A stretch of DNA of 64,000 bases, from positions 46,483,245-46,547,244 of the forward strand of contig OZ059827.1 in assembly GCA_964057195.1 (NCBI GenBank), in the 5' to 3' direction. The notes beneath the pieces are model-generated. The model was not told the DNA's origin. It ran no database searches and worked only from the letters and a program-made list of their open reading frames with translations. Below, piece after piece: positions 1 to 11,057 of the stretch (its first letter is position 1; each line of letters opens with the position of its first letter). This DNA is from Orthosia cruda (taxonomy: Eukaryota; Arthropoda; Insecta; Lepidoptera; Noctuidae). The position numbers were made by a program, and so were the translations under genes.

Positions 1-1506
1 AATGTACCTAATATACATCATTACAATATATTGTTTTTTTTTAAATCTTGCTTTATAAATTACAAGACCTGAATCATATAGCGCACTTTTTTATTTGTCC
101 TCCTTTTCCTCAATCTAACTCATTGTGCGTCGCGACGTCATTCAGATCCCGACGCAAATACATGTCATATCTCTAATTAACTGTATTTGTAGTAACATCT
201 AATTTTACTACCTAAATCACCGTTTAATATTTTGATGACCACATTAATTTCATGAGACATATCATCATTTTACAGTGGGTCAATATAACCACCATGATGT
301 CATATAAAATACAAACTATATTTATGTCACATTCTAAATGTTTAAGTCACTGATACATTTTGTTGTTCAATTACACACTTTGTTATTGACCTTGTAATTG
401 GTTTATTTGCTTAGCAATTTATTAATTGTGCATTCAGTTTGGAGAGACCACTATAGTCCATTAAATGAGGTTCCTTCGAGATGGCGGGCATTTTCTTGAA
501 CTAGACATAACACCTGTCCGGTCTGAAGATCCTCCCTCTTCAATATCTAATTAACACTGTATTAGATTTTGTGCATTGGCAAAGATCTATACTATTAGTT
601 AGTGAAAAGATAGGAAATTATTCGACTTGCACGCGGGCGTTTCCGCGACAAAAACTATTTTTCTTCTATTTTATATTTAAAAGTACAATTTCAACAAAAC
701 ACTTATCTAAACAAGATTTTACTACTGCGATTAAAGTAGCTTAGAATAAGGCCATGTCTTAATTGTGTAAACATCCAAATTCGTTTGTATTCGATAAACA
801 AACATCCAAACATAATGATTTTCATTTTTTTTATGACTAGGACACGATAATGGGAACCCATGATAGATGAGAAATTAGTGTAGTGTATTTTTTTTTTAAA
901 GTATGATATTTTAAAAATAACAATTTATAACTTTCTGATTGTTTCTTTTCATTTAGATGCAAACACTATTTACACTATGAAAGTAGACTTGTAATTCAAT
1001 AGTTCTAGGAATACTATAAACACTCTTTTTCTTTGTAGAAAAGTATCTTCGGATCTATACTGAAGCTGCTGTACCACAGCGAGATATTAAAAGTGATGTC
1101 AGTTTTGTCTGTTGGAGTGAAGTCATAAAATGCAGTCATAATTCAATTTTAAAACCCTACACAATTTTATTGTTTATGATGTCTTATATAATAACAGCTA
1201 GGTACGTCCTAAACGGTAGCTCAACAGTCACAAAATCGTAAAATAATATTAATGGGAGATGACTAAAACAGTAGCCTTGCACAGTTATAGGAACTAACAT
1301 AGTAAGAATAATACGACAATTGAAACTATCACCAATACATGATTGTAAAACACATAAAATAAAAATTAGAGTGGCTAGGATTTTAAATTGAAGTTTTAAG
1401 AATATGCATAAATATAATCAGTCTATAATGGCTCCATTACTAATGTTGGATGAAGTAGATCTTAATCTTACACCCGGGTCTAGCAGGTACGATTTGATAG
1501 ATATTA
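1..1506. other. AT-rich stretch, nothing recognised
   Basis: No open frame of note, repeat terminus or RNA gene was recognised. Base composition is that of the AT-rich background. Confidence 0.5.
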
Positions 1507-1550
1507 TATCGTCTTCGATTTTTTGGTTCTAGGACATACCAAAACGGTAA
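1507..1550 (-). mobile_element. tRNA-headed SINE fragment
   Basis: The plus strand reads TTTTTTGGTTCTAGGACAT followed by an ACGGT remnant. This matches the reverse complement of the SINE body seen complete at 20595..20896. Head and tail are missing. Confidence 0.45.
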
Positions 1551-1563
1551 ATAAATCACAGTA

Positions 1564-1715
1564 ATTATACTCTTATAATATTATAAAGGCGAAAATTTGT
1601 GAGTGTGTTTGTTACTTCTTCACGCCAGAATGGCTAAACGGATCTGGGTGAAATTTGGCACAGAGATAGATTATAGTCAGGAATTGTAGTATATAGCGAC
1701 GCTTTCCGCTACAAA
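1564..1715 (+). mobile_element. Helitron-like fragment, 5' part
   Basis: It contains the ATATTATAAAG block near the left end, then the family-typical stretch GAAATTTGGCACAGAGATAG. The same stretch recurs with small changes at 51105..51328. The terminal GC hairpin and CTAG are absent, so the 3' end is lost. Confidence 0.6.
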
Positions 1716-2232
1716 GGGCGTAACTCCAAAAAAAAGTTTTTCTAGATAGATCTTTTGTTTTTATATTTATAAAATTGAGTTCTGGGATGGAGATTCTTAA
1801 ATTAAAGCTAAATTAACCAAGCTTTCTTAAAGTAAAGAACATTTTTTTTTGCTAAATAAAATACATATTTTGCAAAAAGAAATGTTCTGTGCAACTATAA
1901 AACCTATCTACATACACCCTGTAATTAATACTCATGCAATGACTGTATGAGCAATTTTATTAATAAGGATGCATTGTAGGTATTTTAAATAATGATATGT
2001 TGAGTAAAAATGAAATAAACGGTTTTAAAAATCAATACATATTTATTGTTAATTCGTAATATAAACGTTCTGCACATATTTGAATCAAAATGTAAGTTAC
2101 AGGTGCCGTAAAGCAAGTTGGGCTCTGGATATTATAATATTTTATTCACTAATTCGTAATTATACTAGCTTTACAGATTTTAAATGAAAAATTGTATTAT
2201 TTTTCGCAGGTGTCTTTTTTATTTTTTTATTT
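1716..2232. other. AT-rich stretch, nothing recognised
   Basis: No coding, repeat or RNA feature that I can support. Confidence 0.5.
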
Positions 2233-2375
2233 AATATGGGCTCGTGTTTGACCATTATCTTTCTCACCTGGTGGTAAACGATGATGAGGTCGACGGTGAA
2301 ACACGCTTCATATCCACAATGTACCGATTGCGCATCGCCGTACGTCTTGTAGTCCGATGATGGAACGGGCCATGC
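2233..2375 (-). mobile_element. CR1-like LINE 3' end
   Basis: The plus strand begins GGGCTCGTGTTTGACCATTAT and continues to GGTAAACGATGATG. This is the reverse complement of the 3' terminus that follows LINE coding remnants at 14045..14240. The coding part here is too decayed to read. Confidence 0.55.
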
Positions 2376-2999
2376 GGTATTAGATCATACAATTCCATTG
2401 GTTACTCCCCGATATACAACCGATAAAAAAAACGATAAGCTAGCAACTCGGAGTCGATGTTCAAGGCTTTGGAGCTTTGACTAGCCCAGTACATCAAGCT
2501 GATTTAGAAGCTGCTATTTGGTAGATCCGTCCCAGATGTCCCAATGTTATATAAACTGCTGTGGTAATACAAATCATTGTTCCCGGTAGCAATCCTCCTT
2601 TGTAAATATTTTCAAAAAAGTCATGAACAGTCCTGAAAACTGAAAAGCAGCGAACCGAAACAAACCAGCTTAACTCACAATCTCAACAGGTTAGAGAAAA
2701 CCGTAATAATAATATATCACATTCACAACCGGAAGCTAATAGCAACCGCCATTAATGCATTATCACTTCCAGTGCGCTGGAGTTCCACGTTATTTGCTAC
2801 GCCCGCACATTTAATTTTGCAAACTAAAGTTTGTCGAGTGAAAATAGCACAACACAATATGCCATTACTGAGTTTGTTCGACTTTAATGTTTTTGGAAGG
2901 ACAGAAAATGGGGATGAGATTTTTTGTTTACTGAAGGATGACTAGATAGTGGGATTTTAGAGTATATATATATTAAACTAGCGTTTACAAGTGGTTTGG
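2376..2999. other. No recognised feature
   Basis: Mixed-composition unique-looking sequence. No open frame or repeat terminus seen. Confidence 0.5.
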
Positions 3000-3155
3000 C
3001 CACGTGAATTTCGAAAATCATCAGAAGGGAAAATACTTTCAGGTTAAAAATTATCCTATCCCCTAATTCATGGCATGGTCTACCTGTGTGCCAAGTTTAA
3101 TACAAATTCGTTCAGTAGATAGAAGTGAAAATGTAATAAACAGACACAGTCGACC
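3000..3155. repeat. Lepidopteran interspersed repeat, degraded
   Basis: It holds the phrases AGGTTAAAAATTATCCTAT and GTGTGCCAAGTTTAATAC, ending near AATAAACAGACACAG. I recognise these as a common moth repeat, probably Helitron-derived. No clear ends. Confidence 0.4.
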
Positions 3156-3224
3156 AAGAAGAAGAAAACAACATCAGACGAAGTATGAGGAAAACTGATT
3201 ATAATTCTAGAAAATATTCTAAAT

Positions 3225-3372
3225 ACCAATCTTTACACGCCTAAACCACTCAACCAATTTCAATCAATTTTGGTAAAGGGAGATATTAGACCTTGGGAAA
3301 GGACGTACGTTTATTGCAGGAGTACGTTCCTTTGGAATATTCACGCGAACGAAACCGCTGGCCGAAGATAGT
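3225..3372 (+). mobile_element. Helitron-like fragment, 3' part
   Basis: The body reads CACGCCTAAACCACTCAACC and the end reads CACGCGAACGAAACCGCTGG, then GATAGT. This matches the 3' hairpin plus CTAGT of intact copies such as 57750..57874, with CTAG mutated to ATAG. Confidence 0.5.
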
Positions 3373-3534
3373 GACAAAATAACTCTTAATACTTACGAAA
3401 TGCATCAACTTTTTCTTTCCTTTTGTATCCAGGATAGGTGAATTGTTTTTGACCTTTATGTGAATTGATTAATATATTTTCCTTTTTATTTCGCCTATAC
3501 ATACGGTGTCTACATATCTTTTTTTGCAACTCTC

Positions 3535-4212
3535 CCCTCGCAGGTATGCGTTAGACCCCCCCGGTGGGTTCCCGCATTGTCGAGGCGGGCGGGCTCAGCA
3601 ACCGTGGCTTGGTCACCCACGGTGTAGCTAAGAGGAACCCTAGGAGGGGCCGCGATTTCTTATGGAGCGTCCCAGGTCCGTCCAGGACGATATCGCGGCT
3701 GAGGGTTAGAGGCCGCTGCGGGAGAGTAGTGCTGGTATTACGGTTCGCCGCTCTCCCTACCTTCCGCGGCCTAGACGGGGTCGCCACCGTCTGATGGTGG
3801 ACGCGGTGGGGCTGCAGGGGAAGAGGAGTGTCGGTATAGAGTTGGCCGCTCTCCCTATCCCGTGCAGCCGAAAAATGGTAGGTGGCGGGGCCATTGGCCT
3901 TGACCCGTCACATGGGTGCCATACACGGGTTCTATACACGGGGTCGTTTGACGCCCATGTGCTGGTTGGTCCCAGGGGTGGTCACGGCGTACTGTGTGTT
4001 CAGGTGCGCCGGTGATGGGGGTTACTCTCCAGAGGAGAGTCCGGTGACGGATAGCCGCGGTGGCGGTGAGTGCTAACGCGTGCCCGTGTTCCCGCCTTAA
4101 GCGGCACAGGAGGACACCGTGGAGTTTTAGAGGGTAGGAGTCCCACATAACTGCGCTAACTCCCCGTTGTAGCGCAGTATGCATGAGCATTTCACAAAGA
4201 TAAAAAAAAAAG
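3535..4212 (+). mobile_element. Non-LTR retrotransposon 3' region with poly(A)
   Basis: This is a sharply GC-rich block of about 650 bp in AT-rich surroundings. It ends with GTCCCACATAACTGCGCTAA, CATGAGCATTTCACAAAGAT and a poly(A) run at 4202..4211. The ending resembles 3' untranslated regions of R1-clade LINEs in moths; that clade assignment is from memory and tentative. Short overlapping open frames occur on both strands here and are explained by GC richness. I see no reverse-transcriptase motif, so this is a 5'-truncated copy. Confidence 0.5.
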
Positions 4213-5311
4213 TTGAGCGTTAGAAAACATTTCTTATTTCGTTAGAAATAAGCATACCTTTGTACCTATTTTCTGTTCCTACTTCTTGTCTATTTATTAT
4301 GTGAGTGTATATTAATGGTTATATAAATACATATGTTCAAATTCAAATTAAATTGATTCCATCCATAATGTACATACAGGTGGTAAATATAAGTTACAGA
4401 AACAATAATGGACCCTGTCGGGCACAGCAACATTCTATATACAGTCAGAAGGGCAGAAAACCTTTTGTCACAATAAATATAATTCCCCGTAGCTCAATCC
4501 TTCTCTCGGATCTAAAGATAACCCACAACTTGGAACTCCCGAAATATTCGTACATTGTCTTTGACAAAATTACATCACACTGAAGTTACTATGTAACAAA
4601 CTTGCGTCGCCTTTGTCGGGATAAACTTTGTTCCGTTTATACCTTTCTCTTTGATCTTATTCGCTGAAGCGCAGGGAGTGAGTGGCTGCGTTTTATAATA
4701 TTGTTTTGTTGAATTTTCGTTTTAGGGACGTATGTTGGTATCTACATTGTGATGTGGTATTGTCTGCGTTATTAGTTTCACGACAGCTATAACTTGTATA
4801 AAACCAATTATTTTAGGCTTCAGGCAAAGTACGTAATATCAGCGAAGATGAATTTCAAAATTTCCAAATTATATGGAATAGATATACGCTACCGAAATGC
4901 CACTAGGTCAATCTATTTTGGCTTTTTAAGTATCAATACTTGACAACAGACGAACTTAATGTATTTCCAAATTGCTTGTGTTATTAATTTGATGCAAATG
5001 CTTGAGTTGTTATAGCTTATACAAGTTATAACAACTCTCTTAAATTAATAACAATCTAAAATCGAATCAAATGATCTTTCCTCCAGACAAAATTATTTTC
5101 TCATCGATTATTATTGTCAAAAAGTCCAAAATAAATGTCCTGAGATCCTTTCGGATATTCTTTAGTCTTTACAACTATTTGGATTTAGTTACCTGATTCA
5201 AGTAACTGATGAAAGTTTCACTTGTATATTGAGTAATGATTTCTATTATAGACTGAACGTAATAAGAACTGTTTCTGAAAATATTTTTAAATTTTCTATA
5301 GTGGCATCCTG
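4213..5311. other. No recognised gene; small inverted repeat
   Basis: Includes an 11-bp perfect inverted repeat GAGTTGTTATA / TATAACAACTC around 5003..5037. A 92-codon open frame at 4305..4583 has no recognisable domain and a composition like noncoding AT-rich DNA. Confidence 0.45.
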
Positions 5312-5573
5312 CCTGGTATTGTTTTACACCACCTCTAAAGAATGTATGTCCTGGTATGGTCATGTGATGAAGAAGGATGAAACGCATGTTACTAAAATAG
5401 TTATGAATATAAATGTCGATGGGTGGAGATGGAGGGGCCGGCCAAAGAAAAGTTGGATAGACTTTGTGACAGTGATGGCTTCATGGGAGACAGGACGGTA
5501 TGGAAGAAGAAAAAGTGTTGCGCCGGCCCCAAGTAACATGACAAGGGCAGGAAGATGATGATGACCAAAACTT
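5312..5573 (+). mobile_element. RTE-like LINE, C-terminal end of ORF and 3' tail
   Basis: One frame gives WYGHVMKKDETHVTKIV, then GRPKKSW, the conserved C-terminal segment after the reverse transcriptase in RTE-type LINEs. It is followed by AAAAAGTGTTGCGCC, AAGTAACATGACA and a GATGATGATGA tail. A second copy of the same tail lies inverted at 57630..57745. Everything upstream (endonuclease, RT) is missing, so it is a 5'-truncated dead copy. Confidence 0.75.
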
Positions 5574-6089
5574 AAATATCCCAGTAAGAATGTGAGGCCG
5601 CTTACTAAAACTAAGGATTTTTTATAGCACTATGGTGCAAGAATAAAATGATAAGACAATATACAGAAATCTTAGCTATAAAAATAACCTCAACAATTTC
5701 CACATATCTGTAACTAAACATACTGAATACTAATTTAAGTTCGAGATGGCTTTAGTGATAGTTAATAGATATGTACTTGTTTATCTTAAAAATCAAATCC
5801 ACAGCAAAACATACCACCCATAAGGCGACGTTGTCTAAAGATACTATAAATTAAATTATTCATGATCCTTCTTAAGCGGTTGATTTTGATGTAGAACAGC
5901 GTTTTATGATTTATGAACTGCAGCTGAAGCTCGATGAATTTTTAATAGCCAGTCATACAGAACTTTAAGGAAACATAATTCCATTCAATAATCTAGACTA
6001 AGAGGAGGTAAGTATTTAACCGGATTATTTTATTTGACAGATACTTACAAAAATAATGTTATGGGTGGTGTTAGTCATCATTTGATCAT
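5574..6089. other. No recognised feature
   Basis: AT-rich. A good 5' splice-like AGGAG|GTAAGT sits near 6004..6014 but no exon-like frame precedes it. Confidence 0.45.
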
Positions 6090-6300
6090 TGATCTGAACA
6101 GCCTGTCCATTGTTGGACCATAGCCCTTTACGGGGCATCGGTATGGGCGCGTACCTGCGACCCACCCACCGAATGCGTACCAAAGGGCAATGGCCATCCG
6201 ACTGGTCCGGGGATATCGCACGGTATCCAGTGAGGCGGCAAGCCTCCTTGCCGGATTGCCACCATGGAATCTGGAGGAGAAAGTCCTCGCGCATATATGA
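6090..6300 (+). mobile_element. R1-like LINE ORF2 fragment
   Basis: One frame reads QRAMAIRLVRGYRTVSSEAA, then LLAGLPPWNLEEKVLA, the well-conserved segment downstream of the RT domain in R1-clade elements. Just upstream, ALYGASVWA is readable in a shifted frame, so at least one frameshift or deletion has occurred. A homologous segment in opposite orientation lies at 22795..23180. Confidence 0.75.
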
Positions 6301-6361
6301 TCGATTAGAGAAACTAGACTAAAACAGCTGTTTTTAATAATCAAAAAATTATAACACTCTT

Positions 6362-6516
6362 AAAATAATGGCGTGGAACTCTAATGGGCTGCTCAAACAT
6401 CTAAATGAGATGCAGGTGGTCCTAGACACAGAAAATATAGACGTGTGTTTGGTCTCCGAAACGCACTTCACTAAGCAACCATTTGTCAAATTTAGAGGAT
6501 ACATGGTGTACGACGA
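6362..6516 (+). mobile_element. Jockey-like LINE ORF2 start, endonuclease N-terminus
   Basis: The frame from ATG at 6368 begins MAWNSNGLLKHLNEMQ and continues IDVCLVSETHF. This is the start of the APE-type endonuclease of Jockey-group LINE ORF2: the WNxNG motif supplies the metal-binding Asn and SETHF the catalytic Glu. Similarity stops after about 50 codons at GYMVYDE and the rest of the endonuclease and RT are absent. It is a broken internal fragment. Confidence 0.75.
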
Positions 6517-7732
6517 AGGTATATACACTTTGTTCAAGTGCACGATGATTGTTCTGTACAATTGAGATGAAGGAAATCCGGCGATAATGAATTAAACCAC
6601 CCGTGTTGAGTGTGGTAAAATCACTGCTTTATTTTACTTAGCAAGTGGACTAAATGGTCGCGCGTATGCAAACGCTGATGTAGCTTAACCTACTTAATAT
6701 AACGAAATGTGTGGGTTCACCGTACATACTGCCAACTCTGAAGGAGAAGACTAGGAAATATGTTAAACCTAGATTAAACCTAGTGAGTCTAAATACAATA
6801 AAAATGATGACTTAGGATAAATGATTAAATTTTTCGTTGAAAGCTGATACAAGGTGCTTCCAACAATATCTACTCTAAGTACAACTAACACTAAATTGTC
6901 AGATTTTGTTCTTGTTAATATTTCAATCAACTTGGAAGAATGGTATCCAACTTGCGGTTGTACTAAACAAAGCAACGTCAAAATAATCCAAAAAATATAA
7001 AATAATTTGAAAAATTTTAAAATAATTTCTCAGGGATGCTGTAGCATCAAATTATTTTAGAATTTTTGCACCCTGGTACATAAGAAATGTCAATTTTCAC
7101 CGTGACCTTAGATATAAATAACTACGACCTAGTAATTTAGTTCTATGTTTATAGTATTTAAGTAAATTAAGATTATTTTTCAAAATTATATAATCATTTA
7201 CTAATTGAAAAATTTCTTAGGTTAAATATTGTTTAAATTCTGTTGTTTATTTATTTATTTATTTATTACTATTCCTAAGTTAGTTATCTAAGATTCATGC
7301 AGTGTAAATTATTTACCTAAGATTCATGCAGTGTTTTTACCTTTACTAATGTCTGTATAAAGATTATACTTCTTATTCTTATCATCCAAAAATTTGCTGA
7401 ATCCCACGAACACAGACTTCATCGACTCGTGAATGTTGAGGCTATCCAGCTGCTAGACAACAGCTAGTGCGTAAGATAAAAATAATTAAACCTTTTGAAT
7501 TATTGTAGGGTACAAAGTGAACGAATAATAGTAACAATGTTGAGCTGTATATATAACACATAAACATAGTTTTTTTTATTATTACGGACTCTAAGATAGT
7601 GGCTACGGATTTTTCTAAAAGTGCAAATGGACACTATTCTTAGTTTTAACATTATCTATCACGTAACATATTAAGTTACGAGTTATTATTAAGAATTTCG
7701 TTCTTATTTATAAAGAACAAAAAAATAAATTT
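6517..7732. other. No recognised gene; minor repeats
   Basis: Contains an 18-bp direct repeat, CTAAGATTCATGCAGTGT, at about 7289 and 7318, and a short TTTA microsatellite near 7244..7266. Confidence 0.45.
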
Positions 7733-8038
7733 GGGAGTGGTGCGAGGCGGCGAAACGCTGGGATGAAATTCCGTTACCGTGAAAAATGGTGACATATGGA
7801 GAGGGCGCCTGTCGCAAACCAGCGCTGGGCATGCCACAATTGTGGGGATAAGAGTGTGAGAAGTGGCTTGAGAGGAGTCACGGCATCCTCACCTTCCGCC
7901 AGACGCAGGTCCTCACCGAACAGGGCAGCTTCGGGCGGTTACTGTTCAGGATAAGGCGGGAGGAAAAGCCCGGCTGTCACCATTATGCGGATCGCCCGAA
8001 GGACACGGTGGAGCATAAGGTGGAGATCTGCGCCGCTT
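7733..8038 (+). mobile_element. R1-like LINE, C-terminal coding part (left half)
   Basis: From 7861 the frame is open and reads SHGILTFRQTQVLTEQGSFG, then a knuckle region starting CHHYADRPKDTVEHK and ending VEIC. R1-clade ORF2 usually ends with a C-x2-C-x8-9-H-x4-C zinc knuckle; here the second Cys is Tyr, so the site is damaged. An in-frame TAA at 7849..7851 breaks the frame upstream. The reading frame continues after the insertion at 9417. Confidence 0.8.
8019..8038 (+). repeat. Target-site duplication, left copy (20 bp)
   Basis: GGTGGAGATCTGCGCCGCTT, identical to 9417..9436. It lies in the VEICAA codons of the R1-like frame. Confidence 0.85.
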
Positions 8039-9416
8039 CCATTGATTCAGATGAGTTCCACCTTTATTATGTTTCTTCTCCAGAATTCCAAGAAAAAACG
8101 TCCATTTTGTTGCCTCTCAGTCACTGCTATAATCCCTCACTGCTCAGACGCCTCGTAGCTACTTTAATAAGAAAACTTTCCTCTTCGATTGACGAAGTTT
8201 GTCAACGAGAAAAAATTACACGGTATATAAACACCTGGAGCATTCCTGTAATTATTGCGTTTCCGAAACAATTTCTATTAATCGGAAATCGAAATTCCGT
8301 ATCGAAGTCTCAATTTTTAACCGACTTCCCAAAAAGGAGGAGGTTCTATGTTCGACTTCAAGTTTGTTTTTTTTTTTTTTTGTGTATGTTCACCGATTAC
8401 TCCGTCAATTGTGGACCAATTTTGAAAATTCTTTTTTGTTTGAAAAAGTATGTTCCGAAATTGGTCCCATTTTATTTTGGTGAAGATCTGATGAAGAACT
8501 TTGGAGATATACAACAGAACCCTTCAATAAATAACGGCAAATCTCTCGGGATTGCTGCAATCGCAAGTCTGTTTGTTGTTTATAACATTTCATAACATAA
8601 CATCACGCCAGTTCGCTCTTAAGGGGTAAGCAGACCTCTCATTTCACCGGTTATGTTCAAGTTTCATGAAATCTATTCTGGCGAAATAGTTCCCTTACTA
8701 ACTTGCCTATTAGGTACGTACAACTAAAAAGTGAAAAATAAAAAAACTTTTTGCAAAAAAATACCACCGCCTTACAAATAAAACTACAAAGTGAAAAATA
8801 ACTTAATTTTTTGAAGTCGGTGTCTTTCGTAGGTACCATTTTTTAGCGTTATGCTTACCCCCGTTATTACCCCCGACAATTTTTTATTTCATGCTGCATA
8901 ATTTATCTAGTACAAAGTAGATACATTTTGATTGGCAATCTATTGAACACGTAATTATGACACGATATCATGCAAAAACACGCTGATTCAAGCAGTAAAA
9001 CACCCATAACTTTTGAACAGCTGAACTGATTTAATTCAAACATGTCTAAGAACACTTTCGACAGTATCACCTATCAAACAAATAAAACTAAATCAAAATC
9101 AGTTCATCCGTTTAGGCGCTATGATGCCACAAACAGACACACAGATATACAACAACAGACGTGAAACTTATAACACCCCTCCTTTTCCGGCGGGGGTTAA
9201 AAATGGTTTATTTCTTTATAGGCATCTACTTAAATATGTTTGTAGAAAATAATCTCTGGACTACGGGGCTACACTACTGCTCAGTGTCTTGAGCTATTTT
9301 TTAACCGGCTTACCAAAAAGGAGGAGGTTCTATGTTCGACTTGGAGTATTTTTGAAAGTGTATGTTCCGAAATTGGTCCCATTTTAATTTGGTGAAGATC
9401 TGATGTTCGAAGATAT
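8039..9416 (-). mobile_element. Nested 1378-bp insertion in the R1-like LINE
   Basis: The sequence between the 20-bp duplicates belongs to a moth repeat family. On the minus strand it runs from AACCCCCGCCGGAAAAGGAG (plus 9175-9205) to CTCCTTTTTGGGAAGTCGGT (plus 8317-8345). The same order, without the first part, is at 48793..49332 (+), and the AACCCCCGACGG part is at 44817..45060 (+). Near its right end (9297..9416) a second direct copy of the ACCGACTTCCCAAAAAGGAG block occurs. About 8039..8300 is unlike the rest and is open in the LINE frame, but I recognise no domain. No transposase or RT is visible, so it is non-autonomous or fragmentary. Confidence 0.75.
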
Positions 9417-9436
9417 GGTGGAGATCTGCGCCGCTT
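9417..9436 (+). repeat. Target-site duplication, right copy (20 bp)
   Basis: Exact repeat of 8019..8038; bases beyond it on either side differ. Confidence 0.85.
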
Positions 9437-9909
9437 GGGTGGGGCACCGATGTGTCCTCGTGGAGGCGATCTGCGGTAACGACCTCTCGCGTCTAGCCCA
9501 GGTCCAACCCATGGTAAAGAGCAAGAGGGCATGGGAAGCTGTTTCCTCCTTCTACAAAGCACTAATGCTCTCGAAGGAGGATGCGGAATGCGTAAGGGAA
9601 ATGCAACGGAGACGCCCTCACGCCCCCAGCCACCACAAGAGACGCTCTAGGCGTCGGGAGTCGCAAGCCAATTCCCGGCCACAATAGGTGCGGGCTTGCG
9701 GACGGCGAGTAATGGGTAACTCGCCATCCGATAAGGAACAGGCCCCAGGCACGTAGTTTTCCACCCGTGCCTCGAAAAGATGTCAGCAAAACTGAAGGGG
9801 TCCGCTAAGGGCGACGCCTGTCTGGGTCGCGGATAAGTTTGTAAAAGTTTGACACGCCCTCCCGGTTCACCCAGAAGGGAGCAGACATTGGATGATTCCC
9901 ACAAAAAAA
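9417..9909 (+). mobile_element. R1-like LINE, C-terminus and 3' UTR (right half)
   Basis: The frame resumes as VEICAAWVGHRCVLVEAI and runs through KRAWEAVSSFYKALM to an Arg-rich tail, with a TAG at 9685..9687. This is the usual end of R1-type ORF2. A GC-rich 3' UTR follows and ends GGATGATTCCCAC then A8 at about 9902..9909. Joined to 7733..8038 it forms one 5'-truncated LINE copy. Confidence 0.8.
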
Positions 9910-10517
9910 AGCCTGTCTATAGTAAAAAAAATCCGTGGATCTAAACTGGGACAAGTAAGTGCTGTTGGAAATTCACGTTCTTGAGGTATCCGGAGGTCTA
10001 ATACAATAAAAATGTGCAAACTACGTCTTAGACAGACATGGTTTAATAAATTTCTTCTAAATTCAAATAATTGTTCTAATGCAGCCAGAACAATTTTTTC
10101 GCCCAAATCACAGTACTGCCAGTAAAAAAAGATACTGGTTGTAAAATTAATATACAGTTCTAACACATCGTAAAAAGGACTATTTCATGTAGTGACTCAA
10201 AATATAAATATTTAGAGAAATAATAAGATATTGAGTCGGAGTCATGATGATGTTATAGTCATCGAAGGCATTAAAATTAATTATATATTTCCAATTATAA
10301 GTTACGACTCTGTAATAATTCTAAAGATTGAATCATGGTTGTTAAACGATAATAATATAAACAAACTTGTGATGTCTCATAAAAGCTATTTCTACCATTT
10401 ATGTAGATATGCTTTAGCTGTGATACAAACAACATAAAATCATCAGTCTATAGTCACAAGATGGTCACGGACAATGTAGATGGCTATAAGAGGAGAGGAA
10501 TACCAAAGAAACGAGAG
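9910..10517. other. No recognised feature
   Basis: AT-rich, no terminal repeats or coding similarity seen. Confidence 0.45.
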
Positions 10518-10665
10518 ATGCATATTGGACTGAGAAGCTCACCCCTCTATTCCCAACCACTACAATACCTAAAAGCAAGAATTGTCAGTTGTTGAACATC
10601 AGAAAAGCGCAAAAACCATGAATCTCGGCGAAACGATTCAGCTTTTGGACCCCGCAATGAAAGTA
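10518..10665 (+). repeat. Unnamed coding-like repeat, degraded copy
   Basis: Matches the family at 22275..22526 and 47883..48130 through CTATTCCCAACCAC, AAAAGCAAGAATTG, CAGAAAAGCGC and TTGGACCCCGCAA. More diverged than the other two. Confidence 0.5.
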
Positions 10666-10677
10666 TATATTTAAATT

Positions 10678-11057
10678 TATTATTGATATGCTAGCGCTTG
10701 ACCACTATCGCACCTTATGATAAGCTATGATGTGGTCGATGGTGGAGCAAGCTTGCCGAGAAGTCTACTCATGACTTAAATACTCCTAGGTTGTACTTAT
10801 CGGGGAACACAGACTTCATCAGTGAATTCCATAACTTGGCTGTACGCATAATGAAAGTATTCCTAAAACGTTTAGTGTGTATGGGTGGGTGTCCACCATG
10901 TACCGATGGCGCACCACGCCGCTGCAAAAACGATTTGACGAATAAGGTTTTATAGACTCGTCTGACACACCCTGTGCAGAATATGACACACATACTGGAG
11001 TGCCCCAAGTGCCAACACATTCGCACTTTGAAGTACCTAATGAACGCCACTGATGCT
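10678..11057 (-). mobile_element. CR1-like LINE, ORF2 C-terminus and 3' UTR
   Basis: The minus frame reads RRGAPSVHGGHPPIHTKRF, then FIMRTAKLWNSLMKSVFPDK and a VFKS stop. WNSLPxSVFP followed by FKSRVNRLL is the standard C-terminus of CR1/Jockey-group reverse-transcriptase ORFs. The 3' UTR then contains the CATCATAGCTTATCATAAGG block and ends near the GCGCTTGACC core at 10690. The frame is stopped and shifted. Confidence 0.75.

Noticed and set aside
3551..4190. Six overlapping frames of 60-111 codons on both strands
   Set aside because: They lie in a GC-rich LINE 3' region where stops are rare. None shows a domain.
4305..4583. 92-codon frame
   Set aside because: Asn/Ile/Tyr-rich composition typical of AT-rich noncoding DNA, with no domain recognised.
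8008..8595. 195-codon plus-strand frame
   Set aside because: It begins in the R1-like LINE and reads into the nested insertion, so it is a junction artefact.
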